Notes under the pieces: generated by a model
The model's database searches: none
What the model saw: only the letters and a program-made list of their open reading frames with translations
Told to the model about the DNA's origin: nothing
In this document: positions 36,082-45,447 of the stretch, in pieces
Numbering within the stretch: the first letter of the stretch is position 1
Layout: every line of letters begins with the position of its first letter
Made by a program: the position numbers and the translations under genes
Origin: Austwickia sp. TVS 96-490-7B
Lineage (GTDB): Bacteria; Actinomycetota; Actinomycetes; Actinomycetales; Dermatophilaceae
DNA length: 64,000 nt
Direction of reading: 5' to 3'
Assembly (NCBI RefSeq): GCF_019331795.1
Contig: NZ_JAHPZL010000007.1
Span: 90,597-154,596 of the forward strand

Positions 36082-36222
36082 ATGACTAGCAATATTGCGG
36101 CGAACCGGAACAACAACTGGGGTTCTGAGGTTGGTGCGGCGAACCGGAACAACAACTGGGGTTCTGAGGTTGGTGCGGCGAACCGGAACAACAACTGGGG
36201 TTCTGAGGTGGTGCATCCCTAG
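36082..36222 (+). CDS. Repeat peptide, candidate RiPP precursor (46 aa)
   Basis: The frame encodes MTSNI, two full copies of AANRNNNWGSEVG and a third ending AANRNNNWGSEVVHP. AAGGAG at 36068-36073 is 8 nt from the ATG, an excellent ribosome-binding site. The three DNA units are identical, so they are kept or were copied recently. There is almost no leader. It follows three JmjC-type oxygenase genes and precedes a hairpin and an MFS exporter, the usual order maturase, precursor, exporter. The Asn-rich NRNNNW core could be hydroxylated. No known precursor family is recognised; the RiPP reading is inference. Confidence 0.65.
   Translation: MTSNIAANRNNNWGSEVGAANRNNNWGSEVGAANRNNNWGSEVVHP
36097..36210 (+). 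repeat. Three tandem 39-bp coding repeats
   Basis: Units at 36097-36135, 36136-36174 and 36175-36210 (the last ends one codon early). Units 1 and 2 are identical over 39 bases; unit 3 is identical for 35 bases, then differs in the last base of its Val codon. Each encodes AANRNNNWGSEV(G). Confidence 0.95.
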
Positions 36223-36259
36223 CCACTGGTATATTTGTCAGATTTTCATGCAAGATATG

Positions 36260-36310
36260 ACTAGGCCCGGAGATACCAGCGAATTGTTCGCTGGTATCTC
36301 CGGGCCTAGT
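36260..36310 (+). terminator. Very strong hairpin between peptide gene and exporter
   Basis: Left arm 36260-36283 and right arm 36287-36310 are perfectly complementary over 24 bp (arms begin ACTAGGCCCGGAG), with a TTG loop, followed by TGTACTTTAAT. It would stop most transcripts after the peptide gene, so that little mRNA reaches the exporter, or protect the 3' end of the peptide mRNA. Confidence 0.85.
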
Positions 36311-36346
36311 TGTACTTTAATACTGATTCTTGCTGTGGAGGATTTG

Positions 36347-37555
36347 GTGGAGGGTTTTTTGGTTTTGCGCCAGCATGCCGCGTTGAGGTATCTACTGCTG
36401 GCTCAAGTGATCACTAATTTCGGTAACGGCTTAGCGCCAGTGGCGGTGGTGTTCTATGTGATGGATCGCAACCTTGGTCCTGAAATTCTTGGCATAGCCG
36501 GAGGGATCTATGGGTGCTGTCTTGCCGTCATGCTGCTCATAGGCGGTCATATAGGAGATTCATATGACCGCTTAACGGTGGCTTCTCGTCTCAGCCTAGT
36601 TCGAGGAATTACTCAAGGCGGTATTGCCTTATATCTTCTCTGTGTCGCGGATGGGACTTTCGGTCTTTATCTGGGGAACGGGATCCTGGGAGCTGCTGCG
36701 GGTTTGTCCATTCCATCCTCGCAGGGTGCAATGCGAGAGGTTCTCCCTCGCGAGCAGATTCATATAGGAGTCAAATTACGTTCAATTCTCCAAGAAGGTT
36801 CTCGTGTCGCTGGGACGGGGTTGGCTGGGCCGTTGTGTATTTTGGTGGGAGCCCCGGCAGTTCTCTTCGTGGATGCGCTCACGTTTTTGATCGCCTGCGT
36901 GGGATTTTGGTTAGCATCGCAGCGCAGGGTTGATACGGTTCAGCGGCGAGAGGGTGCCACCATTCGCCTGTCGGACGGTTTTCATGAAATCCGGAAAACG
37001 ACATGGCTGATGGTGCTCATGATTCAGAGCGTCATCACTCAGCTGTGCTTTTCAGGTATTGAGTCAGGGCTCCTGCCGGTCTGGGTAGGGTCCCGCTACG
37101 GAGTTGAAGTCTGGTCGGTGACCAGTGCGCTGATGATGGCGGGGAGTATTGTCGCTGGGGTGGCGCTCCTCAGGTTTGACACGCGCCCATCGCCAGCAAG
37201 TGCTTGCCTGTGGCTTGGTTTAGGATGTGCCTCCGCTCTCCTTTTCGTCCCGCCATTACCAGTCTGGGTGATTTGGGCATGTGCGTTGTCGCAAGGAGTC
37301 CTGGTGCAAATCTACAACATCCAGTGGGATATTCTTGTCATGGCCCGCATTCCATCCGATCGCTTGAGCGGTGTGATTGGTTCTTATCAAAGTGTGAACT
37401 TCATGGGGCGTCCTGCTGGATTGTTTGCTTTTTCTGTAGCCATAGGGAGTGTGGGGCAGGCTCGATGGCTTGTCATCGCTTCCCTGGTGAGCGCTTTAGT
37501 CCCACTGTGTGCTGCATTGTATCTTTGGGGGAAGAGCCAGGTGGCAAAGAGGTAG
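36347..37555 (+). CDS. MFS transporter, likely peptide exporter of the JmjC cluster
   Basis: A 402-residue protein with about 12 membrane segments (from LRYLLLAQVITNFGNGLAPVAVVFYVMD; GGHIGDSYDRLTVASR is the A-motif). The GTG at 36347 has GGAGG 5 nt upstream; an extension back over the peptide gene is an artefact. It resembles antibiotic-efflux MFS proteins. Its composition is closer to the host than that of the JmjC genes, so the cluster may be a mosaic. Product export or immunity is inferred from position. Confidence 0.82.
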   Translation: MEGFLVLRQHAALRYLLLAQVITNFGNGLAPVAVVFYVMDRNLGPEILGIAGGIYGCCLAVMLLIGGHIGDSYDRLTVASRLSLVRGITQGGIALYLLCVADGTFGLYLGNGILGAAAGLSIPSSQGAMREVLPREQIHIGVKLRSILQEGSRVAGTGLAGPLCILVGAPAVLFVDALTFLIACVGFWLASQRRVDTVQRREGATIRLSDGFHEIRKTTWLMVLMIQSVITQLCFSGIESGLLPVWVGSRYGVEVWSVTSALMMAGSIVAGVALLRFDTRPSPASACLWLGLGCASALLFVPPLPVWVIWACALSQGVLVQIYNIQWDILVMARIPSDRLSGVIGSYQSVNFMGRPAGLFAFSVAIGSVGQARWLVIASLVSALVPLCAALYLWGKSQVAKR

Positions 37556-37665
37556 GGCTGACGACACCTAGGTAGATCTGACTTGCTTTCGGTTTGCGAC
37601 AGGCTGCCGCCACTGCTGGTGTTCTTCAGCCTCGACGTACCGCCTGTTCGGAGGAGGATGAAGGT

Positions 37666-38340
37666 ATGGAGATCACTGTGGTCGGCTACAAGAGAGCGAG
37701 CGTCCCTGCGGAGCGGGCCACCGTTCATCTGATGGCGGGGTTCGAATCCGGTGACAAGAGCGAAGCGATGACCAGGGCGACGTCCCTGGTTGGCAAGCTC
37801 ACCGCGCATATCCAGGTTTTGGAAGGCGCCGGAAGCTCACCTATCACCTGGTATGCCGTCCTCCCGATGGAGACTCGATCCTGGCGGCCCCATTCGGACA
37901 GCGGGGCGATCCTGCCGCTACGTCATCAGGTCTCCGCGGAGGTCAAGGTCAAGTTCCGGGACTTCGCCGCCCTGGCGCATTTTGTCCAACAGGTCGGCGG
38001 GACAGCTGGCGTGACGTTGCACCACGTGGAGTGGACGTTGACAGAAGTCACTCAGGAGCGACTGCGTCAACAACTTTTGGCTCAAGCAGTCGCGGAAGCT
38101 ACGTCGCGGGCGGTGACCCTCGCGACCGCAGCAGGGGCGGCAGAAGTTGTTCCTCTCGAGATCGCAGACCCTGGGCTGTTGTCTGGGGTGGGTGGGGCCA
38201 TGACGACGCTGTCGGTAGGTGGGACCTCTTGGCGCGGCGCCCATTTGAGTGATTCCTCCCCCTCGGGGGAAGGAGTGCGGGTCCTCCCTGAAGACATCGT
38301 CCTCGAGGCTGAGGTGCACGCCCGTTTTGGCGCGACCTGA
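37666..38340 (+). CDS. SIMPL-domain protein
   Basis: A 224-residue protein starting MEITVVGYKRASVPAERATVHL with the duplicated SIMPL fold; QEVTQERLRQQLLAQAVAEATSRAVTLATAAG (with preceding TLTEV) is the conserved helical part. SIMPL proteins have no settled function; some are periplasmic, but no signal peptide is visible here. GGAGGA lies upstream of the ATG. It is the first host-type gene after the JmjC island. Confidence 0.8.
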   Translation: MEITVVGYKRASVPAERATVHLMAGFESGDKSEAMTRATSLVGKLTAHIQVLEGAGSSPITWYAVLPMETRSWRPHSDSGAILPLRHQVSAEVKVKFRDFAALAHFVQQVGGTAGVTLHHVEWTLTEVTQERLRQQLLAQAVAEATSRAVTLATAAGAAEVVPLEIADPGLLSGVGGAMTTLSVGGTSWRGAHLSDSSPSGEGVRVLPEDIVLEAEVHARFGAT

Positions 38341-38390
38341 GAGGGTCGCTGACGGCCCTGGCCGCGGCGGAAGGTGCGGTAGCGCGCCAC

Positions 38391-38403
38391 TAGACTCATG
38401 GTC
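38391..38403 (+). promoter_or_regulatory. Leaderless promoter of metG
   Basis: TAGACT at 38391-38396 is a good actinobacterial -10. Transcription would start at or next to the ATG at 38404, and this decides against the ATG at 38398. Confidence 0.65.
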
Positions 38404-40254
38404 ATGACCAAGGTGCTCTCCGCTGTCGCGTGGCCGTATGCCAATGGCCCCCGCCACATCGGGCATGTCGCAGGTTTCGGCGTGCCCTCCGACGTCTTTA
38501 GCCGGTACATGCGAATGTCCGGGCATGACGTGTTGATGGTCAGTGGCACCGACGAGCACGGCACACCCATCTTGGTTGCTGCGGATCAAGCTGGAGTGAC
38601 TCCACGGGAATTGGCCGACGTCAATAACCGCATCATCGTGGAAGACCTGGTCAACCTGGGTCTGTCCTACGATCTGTTCACCCGCACCACCACCCGCCAC
38701 CACTATGCCGTCGTCCAGGAGCTGTTCCGCCAGGTCCACGCCAACGGCTACATGATCGAGCAGACGACGTACGGGGCGATCTCCCCGAGCACGGGACGGA
38801 CCCTGCCAGACCGATACATCGAAGGCACCTGCCCGATTTGTGGAGCCACGGATGCCCGCGGTGACCAGTGCGACAGCTGCGGCAATCAGCTCGACCCCAC
38901 TGACCTCATCAATCCGAAGAGCCGCATCAACGGGGAAACCCCGAAGTTTGTCGAGTCCCAGCACTTCTTCTTGGACTTGCCTGCTTTGGCGGATGCGCTG
39001 GCCGGATGGTTGGGGGAGCGGGAAGCTGACGGGTCGTGGCGCCCCAATGTCATCCGTTTCTCCCAAGGTCTGCTCAAAGACATGAAGCCGCGAGCGATGA
39101 CCCGCGACATTGACTGGGGCATCCCGATCCCGCTGGACGGCTGGCGCGACCAGCCCGGCAAACGGTTGTATGTCTGGTTCGACGCGGTCATCGGTTATCT
39201 CTCCGCGTCCATCGAATGGGCCCGCCGGACTGGGGACCCCGAGCGGTGGCGCGAATGGTGGAACGACCCGGCGGCCGTGTCTTACTACTTCCAAGGTAAG
39301 GACAACATCACCTTCCACTCTCAGATTTGGCCAGCAGAGCTACTCGGGTCGATGGGTCGGGGAGACAAAGGCGGCACACCGGGTGTTTTCGGTGAACTGA
39401 ACCTGCCCACCGAGGTCGTGGCCAGTGAGTTCATGACGATGGAAGGCAAACAGTTCTCCAGCTCCCGTGGCGTGGTCATCTATGTGCGCGACATGCTGTC
39501 CCGTTATCAGCCGGACGCATTGCGATATTTCATCTGTGCCGCCGGGCCGGAATCCAGCGACTCCGATTTCACCTGGGCCGAGTTCGTCACCCGCACTAAC
39601 TCTGAACTGGTCGCAGGTTGGGGCAACCTGGTCAACCGCACGGCCACGATGATCGCGAAGAACTTCGGGGAGATCCCCGCATGTGGTCCGTTAGAAGCTG
39701 GTGACGAGGAGGTGCTCACCGCAGTCCGAGGTGGCTTCGACGTCGTCGGTGATCTCATCGGGCGACACCGCCAGCGGGCCGCGATCGCTGAGGCGATGCG
39801 CCTGGTCGGTGAGGTCAACGCCTACATTTCCCGGACCGAACCATTCAAGCTCAAGAGCGCCGATCAGCGGGAACGCCTCGGCACGATCCTGCATGTAGTG
39901 GCACAGTGCGTCGCTGACCTCAACGTGATGCTCAGCCCGTTCCTGCCGCACTCGTCCAACCAGGTCCACCGGGCGTTGGGAGGCGACGGCACCTTGACCC
40001 CGATGCCGCGCATTGAGGAAGTCACCGACTTCGACGACGAGGTCGAAGGCATCGACGGGCAGTTGCACACCTACCCGATCATTACCGGCGACTACACCGG
40101 CCCTCACGGGTTCCGCAACTGGGCCTCGACGCCCATCGTGGTGGGGACGCCGGTCGCGAAGCCCAGCCCGATTTTCACCAAACTCGATCCATCAGTGGTC
40201 GAGGAGGAGACAGCCCGGCTGCGCGGTGACGTCACGGACGGCGCACCAGCGTGA
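38404..40254 (+). CDS. metG: Methionyl-tRNA synthetase
   Basis: A 616-residue class I synthetase. [15 protein letters not shown] carries the HIGH motif, [18 protein letters not shown] the zinc knot, and KQFSSSRG replaces [22 protein letters not shown] and [13 protein letters not shown] are typical. There is no C-terminal tRNA-binding OB domain, as in actinobacterial enzymes. Its stop overlaps the tatD start (GTGA), so the two are coupled. Confidence 0.97.
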   Translation: MTKVLSAVAWPYANGPRHIGHVAGFGVPSDVFSRYMRMSGHDVLMVSGTDEHGTPILVAADQAGVTPRELADVNNRIIVEDLVNLGLSYDLFTRTTTRHHYAVVQELFRQVHANGYMIEQTTYGAISPSTGRTLPDRYIEGTCPICGATDARGDQCDSCGNQLDPTDLINPKSRINGETPKFVESQHFFLDLPALADALAGWLGEREADGSWRPNVIRFSQGLLKDMKPRAMTRDIDWGIPIPLDGWRDQPGKRLYVWFDAVIGYLSASIEWARRTGDPERWREWWNDPAAVSYYFQGKDNITFHSQIWPAELLGSMGRGDKGGTPGVFGELNLPTEVVASEFMTMEGKQFSSSRGVVIYVRDMLSRYQPDALRYFICAAGPESSDSDFTWAEFVTRTNSELVAGWGNLVNRTATMIAKNFGEIPACGPLEAGDEEVLTAVRGGFDVVGDLIGRHRQRAAIAEAMRLVGEVNAYISRTEPFKLKSADQRERLGTILHVVAQCVADLNVMLSPFLPHSSNQVHRALGGDGTLTPMPRIEEVTDFDDEVEGIDGQLHTYPIITGDYTGPHGFRNWASTPIVVGTPVAKPSPIFTKLDPSVVEEETARLRGDVTDGAPA

Positions 40255-41090
40255 GCGCGGCCGATGGACCGTTGCGGCCCGCTGACCCGCTGCCCCTGCC
40301 AGTCGTTGACAACCACTGTCACCTCGACATGGGCCGAGCGGGAGAAACACCTCCGGACGTAGCGGAGGTGCTGCGGGCCGCCCGGGCCGTCGGCGTGGAC
40401 CGGGTGGTCCACATCGGATGCGACCGACCCGCCATTGCCGCAGCGGTGGCCTTGGCTGAGCAGCATCCCCGCCTGGTGGCTGGAGTAGCGATCCACCCCA
40501 ACGAGGCGCCGGAACTGGCCGCTCAAGGCCACCTCGCGTCCGCCTTGGATGACGTGGAACTCGCCGCTCGACATCCACGGGTACGGGTCGTCGGTGAGAC
40601 AGGTCTGGACTATTTCCGCACCGAACCCTCCGGGCGGGCAGCGCAGCAGGAGGCATTCCGGGCGCATATTGACATTGCCAAGCGCTGTGAACTGCCGTTG
40701 CAGATCCATGACCGGGATGCCCACGACGATGTCTTGCGGATCCTCGCCGCAGAGGGCGCGCCAGCACACACCGTGCTGCACTGCTTCTCCGGGGGGATCG
40801 ACATGGCCCGAGAGTGCGTGGACCGCGGCTACTATCTCAGCTTCTCCGGCACGGTGACCTTTAAAAACGCCCGCGAGCTGCGAGACGCACTCGCAGTGGT
40901 GCCCTTGGGGCAGTTGCTGGTGGAGACGGACGCGCCGTACCTAGCGCCGACGCCGTATCGGGGGCGAACGAATGCGCCAGCGCTGGTGCCGTTTACGGTC
41001 CGGGTGATGGCATCGGTGAAGGCCGTGGATGTGCCGACGATGTGCGCGGCGCTCTCTGACAACGCGGAGCGACTGTACGGCCCGTGGTGA
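40251..41090 (+). CDS. tatD: TatD-family metal-dependent hydrolase
   Basis: A 279-residue TIM-barrel nuclease. [10 protein letters not shown] gives the first metal ligands, [40 protein letters not shown] and [12 protein letters not shown] complete the active site. TatD proteins act as 3'-5' DNases in repair. It is coupled to metG. In many Actinomycetota a resuscitation-promoting factor gene follows; here inositol-type genes do. Confidence 0.95.
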   Translation: MSAADGPLRPADPLPLPVVDNHCHLDMGRAGETPPDVAEVLRAARAVGVDRVVHIGCDRPAIAAAVALAEQHPRLVAGVAIHPNEAPELAAQGHLASALDDVELAARHPRVRVVGETGLDYFRTEPSGRAAQQEAFRAHIDIAKRCELPLQIHDRDAHDDVLRILAAEGAPAHTVLHCFSGGIDMARECVDRGYYLSFSGTVTFKNARELRDALAVVPLGQLLVETDAPYLAPTPYRGRTNAPALVPFTVRVMASVKAVDVPTMCAALSDNAERLYGPW

Positions 41091-41352
41091 TCCACGAGGG
41101 CTAGCCCCCTCCGCCGAAGGCGCCAGGCAGACCCATCCTGGCCCATGCGGCATCGTCTCCCTTGTCGAAGTAGCCCAAGCATCAGCGGCGAGACGAAGGA
41201 CTCCCGGCCTTGACAGGACATGCTCACAAACTGTCGACTAGTGCCTTGACGGTCGTCGATGTCCTGTCCACTGGCCGTTCACTGCACCGTGCGCTCCTTC
41301 CGAGCGCATGCACCAGTGCCCTCGGGGGCACGACGACGAAGGAGTTGTCACG

Positions 41353-42369
41353 ATGGCCGAGCGCGTACGAGTAGGTCTTCTCGGCATCGGACGAATCGGC
41401 ATTGGACACGCCCAAGCGCTCCGGGACCTGCCCCGCGTCGAAGAGCTCGTCCTCGCCGACGTGGCACCAGGACGCGCCGCCCAGGTCGCTGCCCAACTAG
41501 GCGTCTCCCACGGGGATGTCGACGACGTCTTCGACACCTCCCGAGTCGACGCCTTAATCATTGCCACCGGCACCGACACCCACGCCGACCTGCTGATCAG
41601 GGCTGCCCACGCCACGATGCCAGTGTTCTGCGAAAAACCAGTCGCGATGGACATCGCCGAAGCCCGCCGAGCCATCGAAGCCCTCGAAACCGCTGGCATC
41701 CTCAACCACATCGGCTTCCACCGCCGCTTCGACGCCGGATACCTCGAAGCCAAACGACGACTCAGCTCCGGAGAACTCGGCGAACTCCGCCGAGTGCACA
41801 TGCTCACCTGCGACATGGACACCCCGGACCCTTCGTTCATCCCCACCTCAGGCGGCATCTTCCGGGACTGCCTCATCCACGACTTCGACATCCTGCGATG
41901 GATGACCGGGCAGCGGATCGAAACGGTCTACGCCCTCGGCACCGCTAAAGGAGACCCCGTCTACCAAGCCTCCCACGATGCCTCCGACGCCGTACTCGTG
42001 CTGACCCTGGAAGACGGAACCCTCGGCACCGCACACACCTCCCGCTATAACGGGGCCGGTCACGACGTACGAATGGAACTCTCCGGCACCCGAGGCGGCG
42101 CCATCGTCGGCCTTGACTCCCGCGCACCACAGTTCTCCACCGAACCCGGCCACACCGACCTCCCCGGGCCGGTCTGGGTGAACTTCCTAGAACGGTTCGA
42201 ACCGTGTTACGCCGCAGAACTCGCCGCTTTCATCGACGCCGTCTGTGATGGCACCCCCAGCCCATGCACCGCCGCCGACGCCCTGGAAGCCCTCTACGTC
42301 GCGATGGCCGCGACAGTCTCCTTCACCGAAGGACGACCCGTCCACGTCGACGAGATTCGACGCTCCTGA
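41353..42369 (+). CDS. Gfo/Idh/MocA oxidoreductase (inositol-type)
   Basis: A 338-residue NAD(P)-dependent dehydrogenase. GLLGIGRIGIGHAQAL is the Rossmann motif, FCEKPVAMD carries the catalytic Lys, and GGIFRDCLIHDFDILRWM is the conserved Asp-His helix. It resembles IolG-like enzymes that oxidise inositol or related polyols, but differs clearly from the next gene, so the two may act on different isomers. GGAG precedes the ATG. First of three genes in one direction. Confidence 0.85.
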   Translation: MAERVRVGLLGIGRIGIGHAQALRDLPRVEELVLADVAPGRAAQVAAQLGVSHGDVDDVFDTSRVDALIIATGTDTHADLLIRAAHATMPVFCEKPVAMDIAEARRAIEALETAGILNHIGFHRRFDAGYLEAKRRLSSGELGELRRVHMLTCDMDTPDPSFIPTSGGIFRDCLIHDFDILRWMTGQRIETVYALGTAKGDPVYQASHDASDAVLVLTLEDGTLGTAHTSRYNGAGHDVRMELSGTRGGAIVGLDSRAPQFSTEPGHTDLPGPVWVNFLERFEPCYAAELAAFIDAVCDGTPSPCTAADALEALYVAMAATVSFTEGRPVHVDEIRRS

Positions 42370-42430
42370 CACACCCCCAGCACCACCTCTACCCATCACC
42401 GCATCACACCTTCAGTCAAGGGAGACCGAC

Positions 42431-43420
42431 ATGGTGAACGTCGCCGTCATCGGCGCAGGCCGCATCGGAACTGTGCACGCCCGGGCCGTGGCCGATAACC
42501 CGCACACCCGGCTGACCCTGATCGCCGATCCGTTTGGCGACGGCGCACAACGCCTGGGAGAGCAGTACGGCGCTCGCCACACAACCGAGGTGGATGATGT
42601 TTTCGCTGCCGACGACGTGGATGCCGTCATCATCGGATCCCCCACGCCACTGCACGTCGATCACATCCTCGCCGCCGCCGCCGCGGGGAAGAAAATCATG
42701 TGTGAGAAGCCCGTCGACCTGGACATCGCCCGTGTCGACGAGTGCATCGCCACCTTGGGTGAGCGCGCCGCGCAGGTGATGATCGGGTTCAACCGCCGCT
42801 TCGACCCGGGGTTCGCGCAGATCCAGGCGCGCGCTGCAGCCGGTGAGATCGGAGAGATTGAGCAGGTCACCATCATCAGCCGGGACCCGGCAGCACCTCC
42901 AGCCAGCTATGTCGCTCAGTCCGGTGGCATCTTCCGGGACATGACCATCCACGACTTCGACATGGCCCGGTTCCTGGTGGGTGACATTGTCGAGGTCAGC
43001 GCCGTGGGGCAAAACCTGGACCCGCAGATCAAAGCAGCAGGTGATTTCGACGCTGCGGTCGTCACGTTGACTGCGGCATCCGGTGCGGTTGCCACGATCA
43101 TCAACAATCGGCACTGCCCGTCGGGCTATGACCAGCGGTTGGAAGTCAGCGGATCCACCGGCATGTTGGACGCGGCGAACCACCGGGCGACCTCAGTGCG
43201 CTATTCGGGCGCGCGGTACACCGAAGCCGCCGCACCGTATCTTGACTTCTTCCTGGAGCGGTACACCGCCGCGTACGCTGCGGAACTGGCAGCTTTTGTC
43301 GCATCCTGCGAATCCGGTGGCCCGGTGACCCCCAATGTCCTTGACGGTCGCGCCGCCCTGGCGCTGGCCGACGCCGCGACCCACAGCGCGCGAACTGGGG
43401 AGCGGGTCCGTCTGTCTTGA
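42431..43420 (+). CDS. iolG: Inositol 2-dehydrogenase-like protein
   Basis: A 329-residue Gfo/Idh/MocA enzyme. VAVIGAGRIGTVHARAV binds NAD, MCEKPVDLD has the catalytic Lys, GFNRRFDPGF and GGIFRDMTIHDFDMARFL match inositol 2-dehydrogenases closely. GGAG lies 7-8 nt before the ATG. The neighbouring gene for a sugar-phosphate-isomerase-type protein supports a myo-inositol route, but iolB, C, D genes are not in the window. Confidence 0.85.
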   Translation: MVNVAVIGAGRIGTVHARAVADNPHTRLTLIADPFGDGAQRLGEQYGARHTTEVDDVFAADDVDAVIIGSPTPLHVDHILAAAAAGKKIMCEKPVDLDIARVDECIATLGERAAQVMIGFNRRFDPGFAQIQARAAAGEIGEIEQVTIISRDPAAPPASYVAQSGGIFRDMTIHDFDMARFLVGDIVEVSAVGQNLDPQIKAAGDFDAAVVTLTAASGAVATIINNRHCPSGYDQRLEVSGSTGMLDAANHRATSVRYSGARYTEAAAPYLDFFLERYTAAYAAELAAFVASCESGGPVTPNVLDGRAALALADAATHSARTGERVRLS

Positions 43421-43489
43421 CGGGTCCGGCCCCCGCGCCGTCCCGTGCGTTCCCCGAGTTGAATCGTCTTGTTGCAAAGGAGCACGTCC

Positions 43490-44347
43490 ATGAAGATCGC
43501 CGGTGCCCCCATCTCTTGGGGTGTGTGTGAGGTTCCCGGTTGGGGCTACCAACTGACGCCGGAGCGAGTCCTGACCGAGATGAAAGAGGTCGGTTTGACC
43601 GCCACCGAGTTCGGCCCGCAGGGCTGGCTCCCCGAAGCGCCCGCAGAGCGCGCGGCCGCATTGACGCCGTACGGTCTGGCGGCAGTGGGGGCCTTCGTGC
43701 CGGTCGTGTTGCACGACCCGGACCACGACCCGGTCCCAGAGGTGGCGCGAGAGCTGGACAGCTTTGAGGCGGCGGGCGGCGACGTCCTGGTTTTGGCGGC
43801 AGCGACCGGTCAGGACGGGTACGACGACCGTCCGGTCCTCGACGACTCCGGGTGGGCGGCGTTGTTGGGCAACCTGGACCGGTTGAAGGAGCTGGCGGAG
43901 TCGCGGGGCGTCAAAGCCACCTTGCACCCCCACGTCGGCACCATGGTCGAGAAAGCCGACGAGGTCGAGCGGGTCATGGCGGGTTCGCAGATCGGGCTGT
44001 GCTTGGACACCGGTCACCTGATGATCGGTGGGACCGACCCGGTGGATCTGGTCCGCCGGTATGCGGGCCGGGTCAACCACGTGCACACCAAGGACGTCCG
44101 CAAGGATGTGGTGGCGCAGGTGCAGTCCGGTGAGTTGACCTACACCGACGCGGTGCGCGCCGGGATCTATGTCCCACTGGGCACGGGAGACGTGGACTTC
44201 GCTTCGATCATCGGCGATTTGAACGCTGCTGGGTTCGACGGTTGGTATGTCTTGGAGCAGGACACCATCCTGCCGGGCGAGCCGGAAGGCGAGGGCCCCG
44301 TTGCCGACGTACGAGCGTCGATCGCCTATTTGACGAGCCTGGCCTGA
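43490..44347 (+). CDS. Sugar phosphate isomerase/epimerase, IolE-like
   Basis: A 285-residue TIM-barrel protein starting MKIAGAPISWGVCEVPGWGYQL, the typical start of inosose dehydratase-like enzymes. HPHVGTMVEKADEVERVM, LCLDTGHLMIGG and VNHVHTKDV supply the metal ligands. It probably acts after the two dehydrogenases (inosose dehydration or isomerisation). AAAGGAG is 6-7 nt before the ATG, and a terminator follows. Confidence 0.85.
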   Translation: MKIAGAPISWGVCEVPGWGYQLTPERVLTEMKEVGLTATEFGPQGWLPEAPAERAAALTPYGLAAVGAFVPVVLHDPDHDPVPEVARELDSFEAAGGDVLVLAAATGQDGYDDRPVLDDSGWAALLGNLDRLKELAESRGVKATLHPHVGTMVEKADEVERVMAGSQIGLCLDTGHLMIGGTDPVDLVRRYAGRVNHVHTKDVRKDVVAQVQSGELTYTDAVRAGIYVPLGTGDVDFASIIGDLNAAGFDGWYVLEQDTILPGEPEGEGPVADVRASIAYLTSLA

Positions 44348-44364
44348 GGATCTGTCACTCATCT

Positions 44365-44403
44365 CGGTGGGTGCGCCCTGGATGTGTCGGGGCGCACCCA
44401 CCG
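44365..44403 (+). terminator. Terminator after the inositol-type genes
   Basis: CGGTGGGTGCGCC and GGCGCACCCACCG form a perfect 13-bp stem with a 13-nt loop. Confidence 0.75.
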
Positions 44404-44472
44404 GGGGTGTCCGGGTGCTGGTGAGCGCGCGACGGTCAGCAGGTGGTGGCCACCCTGGATAGGCTGGTGACC

Positions 44473-45438
44473 ATGTCGTACACCGAACCTGGGGACCGTG
44501 CCGCTGAGGACCTGACTGGTCAGGAAGCCGCTTTGGTGCATTCGGGGCATGAGTTGTTGGGGGCCGCGTCGATCCGAGAGATTGCCGGTCGGTTGGGGAT
44601 TCGACCGACGAAACAGTGGGGGCAAAACTTCGTCGTTGATGCCAACACGGTGCGGCGGATCGTCCGGTTGGCGGGGGTGGGTCCGCAGGACAGCGTCGTG
44701 GAGATCGGTCCGGGGTTGGGATCGTTGACATTGGCCCTGTTGGAAGTTGCTGAGCAGGTCACGGCGGTGGAGATCGATCCGGTGCTGGCAGCGGAGTTGC
44801 CGCACACCGTGGCACGGCTGCAAGCGGCGCATGCGGGGCGGTTGCAGGTGGTGCAGGCTGATGCGATGACCGTGACGGAGCTGCCGGGGGCGGCGCCGAC
44901 AGCGTTAGTGGCGAATCTGCCGTATAACGTGTCCGTCCCGGTGTTGTTGACGTTTTTGGAGCGCTTTTCGTCGTTGCAGCGGGCGTTGGTGATGGTGCAG
45001 TGGGAGGTCGCTGAGCGGTTGGCGGCTCGTCCGGGCAGCAAGGCGTACGGCGTGCCCAGTGTGAAAGCTGCCTGGTACGGCGATGTCCGGTTGGCGGGGA
45101 CGGTGCCTCGAGCGATTTTTTGGCCGATTCCGCACGTCGATTCGGGATTGGTGGAGTTTGTCCGTCGCCCGGGGCCGTTGGCGGTGCAGGATCGTGATGG
45201 GCAGCCAGTGTCGCCGCCACGTTCGGCGGTGTTTTCGTGTGTGGATGCGGCGTTCGCGCAGCGTCGTAAGACCTTGCGGGCGGCCTTGGCAGGGTGGGCT
45301 GGCGGAGCGGATCGCGCGGAAGCAGCATTAGTGGCGGCGGGAGTGGATCCGCGGACCAGGGGGGAGCAGCTGGGTGTGGAGGACTTTGTGCGGGTGGCTG
45401 CTGCGCATGGTGAGGGGCGGGGCGGCGCGAGCGCATAG
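44473..45438 (+). CDS. rsmA: 16S rRNA dimethyladenosine transferase
   Basis: A 321-residue SAM-dependent enzyme (KsgA) that dimethylates A1518 and A1519. [32 protein letters not shown] (SAM site), [16 protein letters not shown] (catalytic NLPY) and [10 protein letters not shown] are diagnostic. TAGGCT (44460-44465) lies 7 nt before the ATG at 44473, a leaderless promoter, so the longer GTG start is rejected. Confidence 0.96.
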   Translation: MSYTEPGDRAAEDLTGQEAALVHSGHELLGAASIREIAGRLGIRPTKQWGQNFVVDANTVRRIVRLAGVGPQDSVVEIGPGLGSLTLALLEVAEQVTAVEIDPVLAAELPHTVARLQAAHAGRLQVVQADAMTVTELPGAAPTALVANLPYNVSVPVLLTFLERFSSLQRALVMVQWEVAERLAARPGSKAYGVPSVKAAWYGDVRLAGTVPRAIFWPIPHVDSGLVEFVRRPGPLAVQDRDGQPVSPPRSAVFSCVDAAFAQRRKTLRAALAGWAGGADRAEAALVAAGVDPRTRGEQLGVEDFVRVAAAHGEGRGGASA

Positions 45439-45447
45439 GGTGGGCCC

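Noticed and set aside
36097-36210. Tandem repeats considered as a CRISPR array
   Set aside because: Units abut without spacers and keep one reading frame; no cas genes are present.
36260-36310. Inverted repeat considered as transposon ends
   Set aside because: The arms are 3 nt apart and end before a T-rich stretch, fitting a terminator or stabilising stem.
36095-36346. Extension of the exporter frame over the repeat peptide
   Set aside because: It reads the 39-bp repeats in another frame (RRTGTTTGVLR) and crosses the hairpin; GGAGG before GTG 36347 marks the real start.
37918-39318. 466-codon minus-strand frame
   Set aside because: Antisense to the SIMPL gene and metG, no recognisable domain.
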